From NCBI RefSeq assembly GCF_000003195.3, contig NC_012878.2, positions 8,057,945 to 8,121,944 on the forward strand: a stretch of 64,000 nucleotides of DNA. Direction: 5' to 3'. Position 1 is the first letter of the stretch; each line of letters begins with the position of its first letter. Both the position numbers and the translations under genes were made by a program. Shown piece after piece: positions 1 to 10,036 of the stretch. The notes below the pieces were generated by a model. The model searched no databases. It saw only the letters and a program-made list of their open reading frames with translations, and was not told the origin of the DNA. The DNA comes from Sorghum bicolor (Eukaryota > Streptophyta > Magnoliopsida > Poales > Poaceae).

Positions 1-916
1 TCGCATTCTCCTCAACACTGAGAGAAGCAACTAGATCAGTCACACTGAACTCTTGCCTCCTGTGCTTAAGAGAGGTAGCAAAGTCCCTCCAAGTAGGTGG
101 CAGCTTAGCGATAATACCGCCGGCCACAAACTTGTCGGGAAGCGCACACTTGTTGTTCTCAAGCTCGTTGGCTAGCATCTGTATCTCATGAGCTTGTTCT
201 GCCACTGAACGGTCATCGACCATCTTGTAGTCATAGAACTGCTCCATGAGGTACAGCTCACTGCCAGCGTCAGGAACTCCGAACTTGGCATGCAGTGCAT
301 CCCACATGTCCTTGCCCGTAGCCATGTCCATGTACAGTGGTACCATACCCTCATCTATCACGCTAATGAGCGACAGCTTGAGCAGGTTATCCGCCTCACA
401 GAACTTGCTCTCTTCCTCAGGAGAAAGAGGCGGTTCCGTGCGCCTTCCCCTGACAGCATGCTGACAGCGCATAGCGGTAAGCCATAACGTGCAACGGGAT
501 CGCCATATCTTATAGTTGGATCCACCATCCTTTAAAGGTGGTGGCCTCATGGATGCAGCAAAGCTAGCAGATGAAAATGACCTATTAAGTTTTTGGATTG
601 TTGGATATTTAGTCATTTTACACCATGCATTATTCCATAAAAACGATAACCAATATACTAACACAAGTATTATACAAGCGACAACTTCATAATTGCTACT
701 GCTACTACTTCCAGCAAAATATTTTATGCGAAGTAATAGAACTACAGTAACAAAATAAAGCGCATAGAGAGTATTAGCATTATACCCTAGCGTGGCACTT
801 CCGGTACCCGCGGAAAGTGAGCCACCAGTCATGTTGACGTCGCTACCGCCTCCTGCGGTGTTGTCGTTGGTGGCGTCATTCCCGGCAGCAGGGGTACTTC
901 TAGTACCGACAGCCAT
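1..916 (-). CDS. Copia-A Gag with an LTR-encoded N-terminal extension (partial, open to the window edge)
   Basis: From the ATG at 916 the minus frame is open without a stop to the left edge, about 305 codons. The first 100 codons lie in the LTR. They begin with a Gly/Ser/Thr/Asn-rich stretch ending at a GTG...GYN motif, then a hydrophobic segment (core LYFVTVVLLL), a short Ser-rich linker and a second hydrophobic segment (core VVACIILVLVYWLSFLW). A conventional gag start (MTKYPTIQK) follows at 616 in the same frame, then a copia gag domain including WLTAM and DKFVAGGIIAKLPP. Known of the family: copia Gag forms the cytoplasmic particle that packages RNA. Inferred here: the extension would anchor the N-terminus in a membrane. 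Initiation could instead occur at 616. No frameshift or stop is present, so this copy may be fairly young. Confidence 0.75.
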   Translation of the reverse strand, partial: MAVGTRSTPAAGNDATNDNTAGGGSDVNMTGGSLSAGTGSATLGYNANTLYALYFVTVVLLLRIKYFAGSSSSSNYEVVACIILVLVYWLSFLWNNAWCKMTKYPTIQKLNRSFSSASFAASMRPPPLKDGGSNYKIWRSRCTLWLTAMRCQHAVRGRRTEPPLSPEEESKFCEADNLLKLSLISVIDEGMVPLYMDMATGKDMWDALHAKFGVPDAGSELYLMEQFYDYKMVDDRSVAEQAHEIQMLANELENNKCALPDKFVAGGIIAKLPPTWRDFATSLKHRRQEFSVTDLVASLSVEENA

Positions 917-1487
917 CACAGCAGCAGTTGACGAAGGTGAAGCAGTCGCAGTCACATTGGGACAACAGGAAGCAGTCGCACCGGAAGGTGCTCCCCAAAA
1001 ACTTAATTTCCCGCCTACCCCGAGCAGAGTACGTTTGACGGGAGAAGTTCCGAAGGCCTGCTACCAGAGTCCTCTGTACTCGCAGAGGCTCTGGTCGGAG
1101 ATGCAGCACAGCAGCTCGAGCTCAAGTGAAGGTGACGGCTGGAGAAGGGAGATGGACACAAAAGGGATGAAACCCTAGTGTGCAGACAGGGGCCTTTATA
1201 TAGGCGCGCCCCTGTCCGGGGGGATGAACCTGGACGGCGTGGGCGCGACGCGACGCGCGCGCGCGGGCGGCGCGGCTCGGCTCGGCGGCGGCGGCGCGCG
1301 CGCGTGTGGCTTCCCGGTTCTCCTCCTCAACTTGTCTATTGGAGCATCCCAAGGCTCACTATTTAAGTTGATTGCCTTGCTAGTGATTAGTCCATTTGGT
1401 ACTAATCGCTTTTGCACCTAACACTAATTGTGTGCCTTTGAGGTTTTATTGAATTATTAGAATGGGCCTGGCCCAATTACTCTAACA
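599..1487 (-). repeat. 5' LTR of Copia-A (889 bp)
   Basis: It starts TGTTAGAG and ends CCAACA on the minus strand. It contains a TATA box, a GC-rich U3 region (about 1225-1315) and the start of the Gag reading frame. The sequence just inside the LTR is ATCCAAAAAC and not the TGG-initial primer-binding site usual in plant copias. The left boundary rests on homology to Copia-B. Confidence 0.75.
1195..1202 (-). promoter_or_regulatory. TATA box in the Copia-A LTR
   Basis: The minus strand reads TATATAAA about 280 bases upstream of the ATG at 916. Transcription would start near 1170 and run leftward into gag. A start-stop ATGTGA lies in the leader just upstream of the ATG, which may act as a minimal upstream ORF. 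Confidence 0.6.
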
Positions 1488-1531
1488 ATCTCTAATATAA
1501 GAAATGCAGGCAAATTGATAAAATAAAGTAA

Positions 1532-1720
1532 GGCCATCCTCTATGGGTGGTTTCATAACCCAGTTTCCAACACATCTAAATTTTAAAAACAGTGCAGAAG
1601 AGTTTCATGAAACCCTTTCTACTCCTATGAAACTCTTACCATCTCTCTCTTCATTAATATGGTGTCATATCAGCATATTTAATACCCATAAAACTCTAAT
1701 GAAACTCCATTGAGACTGCC
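1532..1720. mobile_element. Tourist-like MITE, family 2, copy 1
   Basis: The ends are inverted (GGCCATC... and ...GACTGCC, with TTTCAT/ATGAAAC further in), flanked by TAA at 1529-1531 and 1721-1723. A 3-bp TAA duplication is typical of PIF/Harbinger (Tourist) MITEs. A related copy lies at 55558-55752. Confidence 0.75.
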
Positions 1721-3600
1721 TAATAAAGGGGAAGTGGTATGTTCTCACCGATGGCCTGCTTGCATTGATGATAACAAATTGTATGTACTGATATATGTCA
1801 AGACGTGTGATGAAGAGCAATCGTGGATCAAAAGAAATTGCATGTTTGGTCACATCATTGATATTCTTAATCAAAAAATAAGAAAGTTGGTCAGCAATTT
1901 AGTATCTTAGGGAAACATAACATGGAAGTTTTATTGACAGTATTGATATAAAAGTAAACATTCAAGCAAGATAGGGTTAATAAATGTAATTAAATGAATG
2001 CATATTCTTGATACGAAGCAAAGCTTGACTTTAGAATAGCAAGATAAGGGCAAAAGGGTTAAGTAAGGATTGGTTTCGAGGTACTAAGTGAAGGTGAAGG
2101 GCAGTAGGGAACTTAGCGCTAATGAACCAATGCTAAGATGAAGAAGGAAATCTTCGCTTAACATAGAGGAACTAATCATGCCATGTGGAGTTATGCAATT
2201 TCAAGTTTCAAATCATTGTTTGATCTAAAGTTAGAGTGACTTAAAACTATGTATTGAACTCTTATGTGTTGAAATAGTTCAAATCATAAGGTCAAGGTGG
2301 ATTTACTCAAGGATTGAGACAAAGTTAGTACAACCCCTATGAAGACATATAATGAAGAAATGGCATGTGAAACGCCATGCAAGCTCAAGAGATTGAAATA
2401 ATTTTTATATTTGATCATGAGTATAGGTATGTTGTATATCTAGAGGGATGAAACTTTGAATGTGTCGACAAGTCTTGGTGCTCAAAATAACCAAATCCAT
2501 GTGCTAACTTGAGAGAAACACTTGCACACATGGTGGTCTTGGAGTTATCTGTTTTCAATTTGGATGGATAGTCCTCTAAAATAAGCTTTTCGTAGAGTCC
2601 AAATTTACTAAAATTGGAGTTTGAAGTGAAAAGTTATGGCTATTTCACCCAAACTATTTTGAACATTCAGGAGTAGTTTTTGAAATTTTCATGTATTTCA
2701 GACCATGGGATCTTAGGTTGAACTTAAATTTTCCTGACTAAAAAATCTAATGACCAAAATTTTGGATACCTGTTGGTTCTTGATGTGTAGACTATGCATA
2801 ATCTATACTAACTTCTCGAGTCTCGAAATATCCAATGCTTATTGGAATTTTGGAGAAATGCCTATCCAGCACAATAACAACTAGTTTTGGGAATAGCCCT
2901 CACCCCTCTCTCATGTGCCCTTAACCAGAATAGTTTATGATTTTCATAATGATAGTTTAAAGTTTGAAATTAGGGACCCAATTCAAAACCCCCCTCTTGG
3001 GTGCTCATGACACCTTTAGCATGTTCAAAGAAGAAATGTTCTCAGATGTGAGAAAATATTGTAGATTATGGAGAAACATGTTCCATATTCTGGAGAAAAT
3101 ATTCAAAGCTTAAAACATACTTTTTCTACTATCAATAAAAATGTGCAAGAATTAAATAATAATTATTATAATAATTAATAATGTACAAGGAACTTGAAAG
3201 GTGGTAAAGAAATCCCACGAATACTATAACAACAATATGGATCACATTGGGAAATGTCTTATGAATTTTGAATTCTGAATAATTTACCACTATATTTTTG
3301 CTTGAATTGGAACACAATTTCTCGAAGCTAGAACATTTTTTGTGTGAAGATGAAACATTGTCCCTACTTAAAAAGAGTAAGAATATATTCCATTTTCATG
3401 AGAAAATATTCTTCAACGAATTATGTTCTAAGCATACTAAATGTGTTCTTGTTTTAAAGCAATATTGTAAGATACACAACGGTGAATCCAATTTTAATTT
3501 AGATACCATGTCAGTAAACAATAGTTTTACAATTTTTATAATAAATGTTAACGCATGTGCTGATGACCTGATGTAACCAATTTTGTGTGACGTGGTGCTT
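1721..3600. other. AT-rich intergenic sequence, no gene seen
   Basis: All reading frames are short. The longest (about 3298-3576, plus) has no recognisable domain. Around 2440-2960 the text resembles the low-complexity interior of decayed DNA transposons, but no ends could be found. Confidence 0.5.
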
Positions 3601-3880
3601 GCTCCCAAGTACTCCATCCGTTCCTTTTTAATGGTCAATGTCACTTAAGTCAAACTAGCAAAACATGCCCGTGCGTTGCAACGGGAGAGAAAAACTCTTA
3701 TATATTAATGAAAATGATAACGAATGGTACACATACACATAAAATAATATAAGTTAGTGATGGTAATAATATATCAATATCCTAATCATGATATAATTTT
3801 GATATATGTATTATCATATTATTTGGTATCACAAAATATCATTTTATTTAATATAAGCTTAATCAAATCAAAAATAGGTT
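3601..3880. repeat. Stowaway-like end and a common grass repeat
   Basis: A sequence like a Stowaway terminal repeat (TACTCCATCCGTTCC) begins near 3609 but has no matching right end. It is followed at about 3655 by CATGCCCGTGCGTTGCAACG, a motif I recognise as very frequent in grass intergenic DNA but cannot assign to a family. The rest is AT-rich. Confidence 0.4.
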
Positions 3881-4452
3881 GATTGTCGAACTGTACTCCC
3901 TTTGGACCAGTAGACACTGTCCATTTAGAGCTGGCTGAAATGGCACGGCGTGGTTATAACTGTCGGCGCTTGCAGCTTGACTGCTTTGCATTGTTGCGTG
4001 TGTGTTTTATTCCAATTTCACCATGCGCCTCAAACATTTACGTCTTCCCAAAACCATGTATATTTATTTTGTATTACTATTACTCATTGGCTGGAGAAGA
4101 CGACAGCCGTAAACTACGAAGAAACCCCGCACGTACTACAAGCCGCACACCCCATTGGTAGGAACGTGCCATTTAACGGATGCAGGAGCAGGAGGAGCGC
4201 CGCGCTTGCGCCTGCGGATCACAGTGGAATAGAGAACAGGCACGACACCCAGACAAAAAACCCACGCGGCGGAGGCGCAGACGGCGTCCAGGTCGCGGCT
4301 GCCCGTGTCCTTCAATTCAACAGCACCCGACGCGTATTCCCTTCTTCAACTTTTCTCCGCGCGCTAATCCTGTAATCCGTTTTGTCCCCGCACACCTCCT
4401 CCCCTCCCCCATCTCCACGCCACGCCAGTCGCACCTCGCAGATGTCGGCAGC

Positions 4453-4972
4453 ATGCTCCTCCTCCGCCTCCACCCAATGACCCCGCGGCCGCCCCACCTC
4501 CTGCTGCTCCTGCCCCTCGCCCTCCTCCTCGCCATTGCCTTGCCCGCCGCGTCCACGCTCGCCGTCTCGGCGTCCACCCACCTCCCGCACCGTCTACAGC
4601 ATTGACGAGTACAACAACACCGTCTATTGTGCTGCGCTCCCAGGCTCCAACTCCTCATGCACCACCGCCTACTCCTCCTCCGCCATCGCGGCGAACATCA
4701 ACTTCGCGGAGCTCTCAGCGGGGCGAGGCTTTGTGTGCGGTCTACAGGCCAGAAGCGCCGCGCTCTTCTGCTGGCCGTCCACGCCTGTGCCGCAGTGGGA
4801 CCAGCTCTGCCGCCTCTACCATGGTCCGGACCTACTCACAGACCTCGCCGTCGGCGGGGACCATGTCGTAGCCTACGAACCCTCCGCCTCTGACTCCGGG
4901 AGCGTCTTATGGTGGCGCAGCGAGGACAGGTTCCCAGCGCCGGTCGAAGGCGGGTTCGCCCTCTGTAGGTGA
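4453..4972 (+). pseudogene. 5' fragment of a CRINKLY4/CCR-type receptor-like kinase gene
   Basis: An ATG at 4453 opens a signal-peptide-like stretch rich in Leu (LLLLLPLALLLAIALPA). After about 43 codons the frame stops. The continuing homology is in another frame from about 4575 to 4965 and has Cys- and Trp-rich repeats (GFVCGLQA, ALFCWPS, LCRLYHGP, LWWRSEDRF). I read these as the extracellular RCC1-like 'crinkly' repeats of CR4/CCR receptor kinases, which bind ligand at the plasma membrane; this family call is from memory. The kinase domain is absent and the sequence passes straight into tandem repeats. The frameshift and truncation make it a pseudogene. The upstream stretch 3880-4450 may be the copied promoter of the parent gene. 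Confidence 0.5.
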
Positions 4973-5260
4973 TGGTGATCTCCCGCATCCCCCGCTCTGC
5001 CTCGTGAGGCGTGGGCACAGACCTCTGCCCGGCCGCCGCTGGCACCGTGACGCCCTCCGCTGGCGGCTGCGTCGTGGCGGCGGGCGGGCGCAGCGAGGAC
5101 AGGTTCCCGGCGCCGGTCGAAGGCAGGTTCGCCCTCTGCAGGTGATGGTGATCTCCCGCATCCCCCGCTCTGCCTCGTGAGGCGTGGGCACAGACCTCTG
5201 CCCCGCTGCCGCCGCTGGCACCGTGACGCCCTTCGCTGGCGGCTGCGTCGTGGCGGCGGG
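4915..5260. repeat. Two tandem copies of a 173-bp GC-rich unit
   Basis: The unit starts at GCGCAGCGAGGACAGGTTCC (4915) and recurs at 5088 with few differences. The first copy contains the last recognisable codons of the receptor-kinase fragment, so the duplication arose within that gene fragment. Confidence 0.85.
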
Positions 5261-5264
5261 CGGC

Positions 5265-5730
5265 GGCTCGCCCACCGTGGGCGCGGCATGCTCGACGGCC
5301 ATGGCGGCGCCGGCCGCGCGGATCTGGCTGGGGAGGAGGCGTGGACGGGGAAGCCGGGAAGCAAACAGGAGTGAAGCATCGGGCACGCAAGGACGGGGAT
5401 ACAGTGAAGTGGATGGGAGGCTCGCCCACCGCGGCCGCAGCATGCTCGGCGGCCATGGCGGCGCCGGCCGCGCGGATCTGGCTGGGGAGGAGGCGTGGAC
5501 GGGGAAACCGGGAAGCAGGCGGGAGTGAAGCATCGGGCACGCAAGGACGGGGATGCGGTGAAGCGGATGGGAGGCTCGCCCACCGCGGCCGCGGCATGCT
5601 CGGCGGCCATGGCGACGCCGGCCGCGCGAATCTGACTGGGGAGGAGGCACGGACGAGGAAGCCGAGAGGCGGACGGGAGAGAAGCATCGGACACGCAAGG
5701 ACAGGGACAACGCGGGGAAGCGGATGGGAG
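5265..5730. repeat. Three tandem copies of a 154-bp GC-rich unit
   Basis: GGCTCGCCCACCG recurs at 5265, 5419 and 5573, giving a unit of 154 bp. Copies 1 and 2 are close; copy 3 has diverged and its end is blurred. The unit length is not a multiple of three, so long open frames here (especially on the minus strand) come from composition and are not evidence for a protein. Confidence 0.85.
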
Positions 5731-6300
5731 AGGAGCGGGCAGGGAAAAAAAAAGGCAGACATTTTGGCTCTTCACGATGGTCCTCCATCTCGTATTGCTT
5801 TGCCGCATGTATGGATGGTGGCCTGGACCTGGATGGCGCTGGTGCAGGCGGAGTAGCACGGGGTGCGGTGGTTCTCGTGGGGCAGCGCGGTTGCCCTCCA
5901 TCTTGTGTGCGGGGCAGCGCGGGCGTGGTGGTTCTCGGCCACGGCCACCGCAACGAGGGAGGGGCGCGGATGGGGACGCGTACGTCGTACGGGAGAGGCG
6001 CTACAGACACGGGATTTTCTCGGTTGAAACAGAATACTACTCGGTCACGGTGACAACCGGAGGGCAGAAGAATTATGGAGGCAGACTGAAATTTTCACAA
6101 TTTAGTAGTAGGGATAGATATAGTCAAAATTGACTAAACATATATAAAAATATTAATATTTATAGTATATAATTAGCATCATAGACCATTGAATATGTTT
6201 ATAATAAATTTATTTAAAGATACAAATGTTACTAATAATTTTTACAAAACTAGTTTTTTTTAAAAAAATGGCATGGATACGTAGGGAAGTTGTATACTTG
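5731..6300. other. No gene recognised
   Basis: GC-rich sequence grades into AT-rich sequence after about 6060. Reading frames here are short and match nothing I recognise. Confidence 0.4.
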
Positions 6301-6540
6301 GGCCTTGTTTAGTTCCCAAAATATTTTACAAAAATTTTCACATTTTTCATCACATCGAATCTTACGGCATATGCATGGAGCACTAAATATAGATAAAAAA
6401 TAATTAATTACACAGTTTACTCGTAAATTGAGAGACGAATCTTTTAAGCCTAATTAGTCTATGATTGAACAATATTTGTCAAATACAAACGAAAGTGGTA
6501 CTATTCCTATTTTGTAAAATCTTTTAAAGTAAACAAGGCC
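6301..6540. mobile_element. Tourist-like MITE, family 1, copy 1
   Basis: It begins GGCCTTGTTTAGTTC and ends AAACAAGGCC, with TTG on both sides (6298-6300, 6541-6543). The interior holds hallmarks shared by all copies in the window: ACACAGTTTACTCG, GAGACGAATCTTTTAAGC and GTCAAATACAAACGAAAG. Confidence 0.85.
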
Positions 6541-6618
6541 TTGTATGCTTGATGTGGTGGTTTTGATTGGGCCTGTTTTGATTAGACCCATACTTACTTA
6601 AAAGAGACATAAAACTAA

Positions 6619-6850
6619 GGCCTTGTTCAGTTCGGAAAAACGGGTGAAAAACGGCACTGTAGCACTTTCGTTTTTATTTGACAAATATTATCTAATTATA
6701 GAGTAAGTAGGCTCAAAAGATTCATCTCGTGGTTTACAGATGAACTGTGCAAATAGTTTTTGTTTTCATGTATATTTAATGCTCCATGCATGTGCCGCAA
6801 GATTCGTTGTGACGGAGAATCTTTAAAAATTTTGCGAACTAAACAAGGCC
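6619..6850. mobile_element. Tourist-like MITE, family 1, copy 2 (opposite orientation)
   Basis: It begins GGCCTTGTTCAGTTC and ends AACTAAACAAGGCC, flanked by TAA at 6616-6618 and 6851-6853. The interior is the reverse orientation of the copy 80 bp upstream. The TAA duplication supports PIF/Harbinger. Confidence 0.85.
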
Positions 6851-7347
6851 TAAACCGTAGAGGACGGGGACTTCATCATAGTACTAGTACCTTGGTCGGC
6901 AATCCTATGGGCCGGCCCCGGCGGCGCTCGCTTTTCGTAGTGCTACCTGAATTGACCAAGATCTTCCCACCAGCCGGTTGCCGGTACAGCTTCTGCATGC
7001 CCACCGGCAACCGCCGTATATGGTCCACCTGCTTTCTGTTCTAATAAAGTCTCATGAAATAAAATAATGCATTTTTTTTGCGAGCATGAAATAAAATAAT
7101 GCATGCACCATGTCGTTCAAAAAAAGATCTATTCACAAATATTGTACGTTACCGAAGTAACCCAAGTACCCAACTAATTACAGTGGTATTATTACAGTTA
7201 CCTTCCGCTGTTTTCACATGACGCTGGATCCATGCTAGAATCAATCTAAAAAGAAGACTGCTGCCTGCTGGTGCTAGCTCAGTCTCCTATAGCCCTTCTT
7301 AAGGGCCAGTGTGAGCGTCAGCATTCATGCATATACACCATTTGTTT
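6851..7347. other. No gene seen
   Basis: A stretch of mixed composition. ATGAAATAAAATAATGCAT occurs twice about 30 bp apart near 7047 and 7086, which may be a small local duplication. Confidence 0.4.
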
Positions 7348-7597
7348 TAGTGACGAAGTCAGAAAAAAAATTAGAGGGGCTGAACAAAAATTCTACGTCA
7401 ACTTAGCTCTACTATTACTCCTTGTAAATATAGATTAATGATGAAATTCACAAAATATCTAAAAAATAAAATGTTCAGCCCACCCTACTTTATAAATTTA
7501 TGTCTAAAATTAGAAGAAGAGTACTAAAAATTTCACTGTGCCAGCAGCGGTAGGGGGGGCTGGAGCCCTCCTAGCCCCACTGCTGGCTTCGTCGCTG
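7348..7597. mobile_element. Non-autonomous hAT element (250 bp)
   Basis: The left end TAGTGACGAAGTCAG is the inverted counterpart of the right end, whose reverse complement is CAGCGACGAAGCCAG. The 8-bp direct repeat ATTTGTTT lies on both sides (7340-7347 and 7598-7605). Eight-base duplications and terminal repeats beginning T/CAGNG are characteristic of hAT transposons. There is no transposase. Confidence 0.8.
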
Positions 7598-8032
7598 ATT
7601 TGTTTCACATATTCCTTCAAAAAATTGGAAACAAAAACAAACCAAATCTCATGCTAAACCTGAAGCTCTCAAATTCGGAAGGGCCGTAATGCCCAAAATG
7701 ACTACCTGGGATAGAGAGTTTTATGGGCTGGCCCAGCTTCCTCGACGCATTAGGCCCATCATGGATGCCAGGTCACGTGTGCGTGCTTTGCTTGTCACTC
7801 TCCTTCTTTTGGGCCGCATTTGAATACCACCCGAGTAAAATTTCTGTTAAGTTTGTCTCTCTCGATTTTGTTATTTTATAAGCTTCCAAAAGTTCCAGTT
7901 GCCGTCTGCAAAGCACCAAGCGGCACAGAAACTGCACTCGTTCCCTCTAACTGTAACCGCTAAGTACTTGCTAGATGTATAAAGTGGGATTAGTTATTTG
8001 CATTAGTTTTAGCATGCATTACAACTTATTAT
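7598..8032. other. No gene seen
   Basis: Intergenic sequence with no frame over 60 codons that I recognise. Confidence 0.4.
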
Positions 8033-8243
8033 GGGGGTGTTTGGGACTGCTCTACAAACTTTGCTCCACAAACTTCACCATGAAGCAGCTCCACAAAAAA
8101 CTGGAGTTTGTGGAGTACCTCTTTAGGTGCTCTCACAAGTCCACCCTTTTTCCTCGAACTGAGTGCGTGGAGCTGGAACCGTTTAGCTAAAAAACGTGGA
8201 GCGGAGCTGAAAAATGTGGAGCGGAGCAGTCCCAAACACCCCC
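8033..8243. mobile_element. MITE with GGGGGTGTTTGGGACTGCTC termini
   Basis: The left 20 bases are matched by the inverted right end GAGCAGTCCCAAACACCCCC. TAT occurs on each side. The superfamily is not certain. Confidence 0.7.
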
Positions 8244-8249
8244 TATATA

Positions 8250-8480
8250 CTCCCTTCATCCCAAATTACAAGACGTTTGACCTTTTTGACCCCAAGTTTA
8301 ACCACTCGTCTTATGCAAAAAATTTGTACAAACATAGTCAAATTTAAATCATTTTTGAAAAACTTTTATCAATAAACCAAGCCACAATAAAAAATAATAT
8401 TTTACATAAATTTTAAATAAAATGATAGGTCAAATTTGATATAAAAAAATCAAATATCTTATAATTTAGAATGGATTGAG
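8250..8480. mobile_element. Stowaway (Tc1/mariner) MITE
   Basis: The left end CTCCCTTCATCCCAAATTA and the right end TAATTTAGAATGGATTGAG are inverted versions of the classic Stowaway terminus. The element is flanked by TA at 8248-8249 and 8481-8482 and lies six bases from the neighbouring MITE. Confidence 0.85.
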
Positions 8481-8593
8481 TACAACACTACCTAAACCAG
8501 AATAAACCATGGCCGGACCCAGCGTGCTGACTCCTAATAATCACATGACTACCCTCGAGTTTATCCAAAATCATGAGTGTTGATATGATTTAA

Positions 8594-8932
8594 GCGTTGT
8601 TTGGTTGTAGGGAAGTTTAATAGATGTCACATCGGATATTATATGGCGTGGTTTATAGGGTATTTAAATACTAATAGAAAAATAAATTATAGATTCTGTC
8701 AATACTCCGCGAAACAAATTTATTAAACTTAATTAATCTATCATTAGCACATGTGTTATTATAGCATATAGTGTCTAATCATAGACTAATTAGACTTAAA
8801 AAATCATCTCGCAAGTTAGTCTCTAGTTATATTTTTAGTTTCATAAATAGTCTATATTTAATACTTCATATATTTGTACAAACATCTAATATGATAGGGA
8901 CTAAAGTTTAATAGATATAACCAAACAGGGCC
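8594..8932. mobile_element. MITE with GTTTGGTT termini
   Basis: The left GCGTTGTTTGGTTGTAGGG and right AACCAAACAGGGC ends are inverted copies, and the subterminal AAGTTTAATAGAT and CTAAAGTTTAATAGAT also pair. No target duplication could be seen, so the edges are approximate. Confidence 0.6.
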
Positions 8933-8965
8933 GAAAGTCCAAACTAAAAACTACAACACTCCTAA

Positions 8966-9436
8966 GAGCAACTCTAGTAGTAGCCCCAAAACAAGACCCC
9001 TACTTTTAATTTGGGTGCTCTCCTTACTTTTTGGGGCTTTATTTTTTTTTTGCTTTAACTCCAACAGCAGCACCTAATTTAAGGCCCCAAACCTATTCCG
9101 ATAGAGAATGATAGAAGGGACCCACTCATCATTGTTTTTTTCTTCTTCCTGTTTTTTCTTCCTTTCGACACGGACACAATTAGAGGATTGATCCGACGAC
9201 CGTATGATGTCGTGCACGTGCAAGAGAAGAGAGAGGGGGAGCGCGCGCTGGGGCTAGAACACGTGATGGAGGATGGGGCTGTCCTGTTGGGCCAACCAGA
9301 ATGGGGTCTGGGAGAGGTATATGGCAGCCCATCCAAATATAGGGTCTGGAGTAGGGGCCTACTAGAGTAATGTTTTTAGCCTGGACAATCATATTTAGCT
9401 ATTGGGATTTAAGTAGGGGTCTTGCTGGAGTTGCTC
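8966..9436. mobile_element. Tourist-like MITE (471 bp), GAGCAACTC termini
   Basis: The ends GAGCAACTCTAG and CTGGAGTTGCTC are inverted repeats, flanked by TAA at 8963-8965 and 9437-9439. A second inner pair (TAGTAGCCCC... and ...GGGGCCTACTA) extends the fold. Confidence 0.75.
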
Positions 9437-9506
9437 TAAGCACTTCAGTTTCTAGGTCATCCCTCCACTCGCTGGTGCTTGCAATGCACTTGCTATCCGC
9501 AAGATC

Positions 9507-9800
9507 TTTCTTTTTTTTTTTCTTTTTTTGCAAATTACAGTACAATGAAGACACCTATAACGTACACATGCTCACCTCTAAGAGTGCACGCGCGCAAATC
9601 CTACCCCTATAAACACATTCAAAAGAACTGAGCCGACAGATCTCGCTCCACAGTCACCTCACTGTTAACGGGGACGTTGTCTATCACTGAAAGCATAATG
9701 TTATTAAATCCTAAAATAAATCTAGAAAAATATGAATACCCGAATCAAGTTGAGCACTTAGGTGGGTAGGCACCACAAGACACCAACCAACTGATCTAGA
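9507..9800 (-). mobile_element. tRNA-derived SINE
   Basis: On the minus strand the head has an A-box-like TAGATCAGTTGGTTGG near 9795. The body follows (GCCTACCCACCTAAGTGCTC and GATTCGGGTATTCAT), and the element ends in an A-rich tail, seen as a T run at 9509-9530 on the plus strand. The target duplication was not identified. Confidence 0.55.
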
Positions 9801-10036
9801 TTATGTTTTGAAATTTGTATATTATATTATATTATATAATGGACGTGATATATTTTTGCGAGGCATACTTTGGTTTCAAAATCCTTAGATCCGCCACTCT
9901 AATAAATATTTGCAATGCTTTGAAATTTGGTTGTCTGCAAGTTGTTTTTAATAGAGGTAAGCGAGGTGGGTATAATTAAATTTTGTATGCTTCGTCAGCT
10001 TGTACACTCCTACCTACTTTGAGCACTGTAGAAATG

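Larger units (their letters stand above)
1..1487 (-). mobile_element. Copia-A: 5' part of a Ty1/copia retrotransposon entering from the left edge
   Basis: Read on the minus strand, this is an LTR (1487 down to 599) followed directly by gag coding sequence that runs off the window. It is assigned to Ty1/copia because the gag translation aligns with the gag of the full copia element at 10-15 kb, for example the shared stretch GSELYLMEQ followed by DYKMVD and later FVAGGIIAKLPP. The LTR begins TGTTAGAG at 1487 and ends CCAACA at 599. That end was placed by alignment with Copia-B, whose LTR ends are fixed by a TSD. The left half of the element, with protease, integrase, RT and 3' LTR, is outside the window, so its TSD cannot be checked. 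Confidence 0.85.

Noticed and set aside
4915..5730. CRISPR-like array
   Set aside because: Direct tandem repeats of 154-173 bp with no spacers, in plant nuclear DNA.
4836..6010. Minus-strand open frames of 300-370 codons
   Set aside because: They lie on GC-rich tandem repeats whose units are not multiples of three, three frames are open at once, and the translations are Arg/Pro/Ala-rich with no domain.
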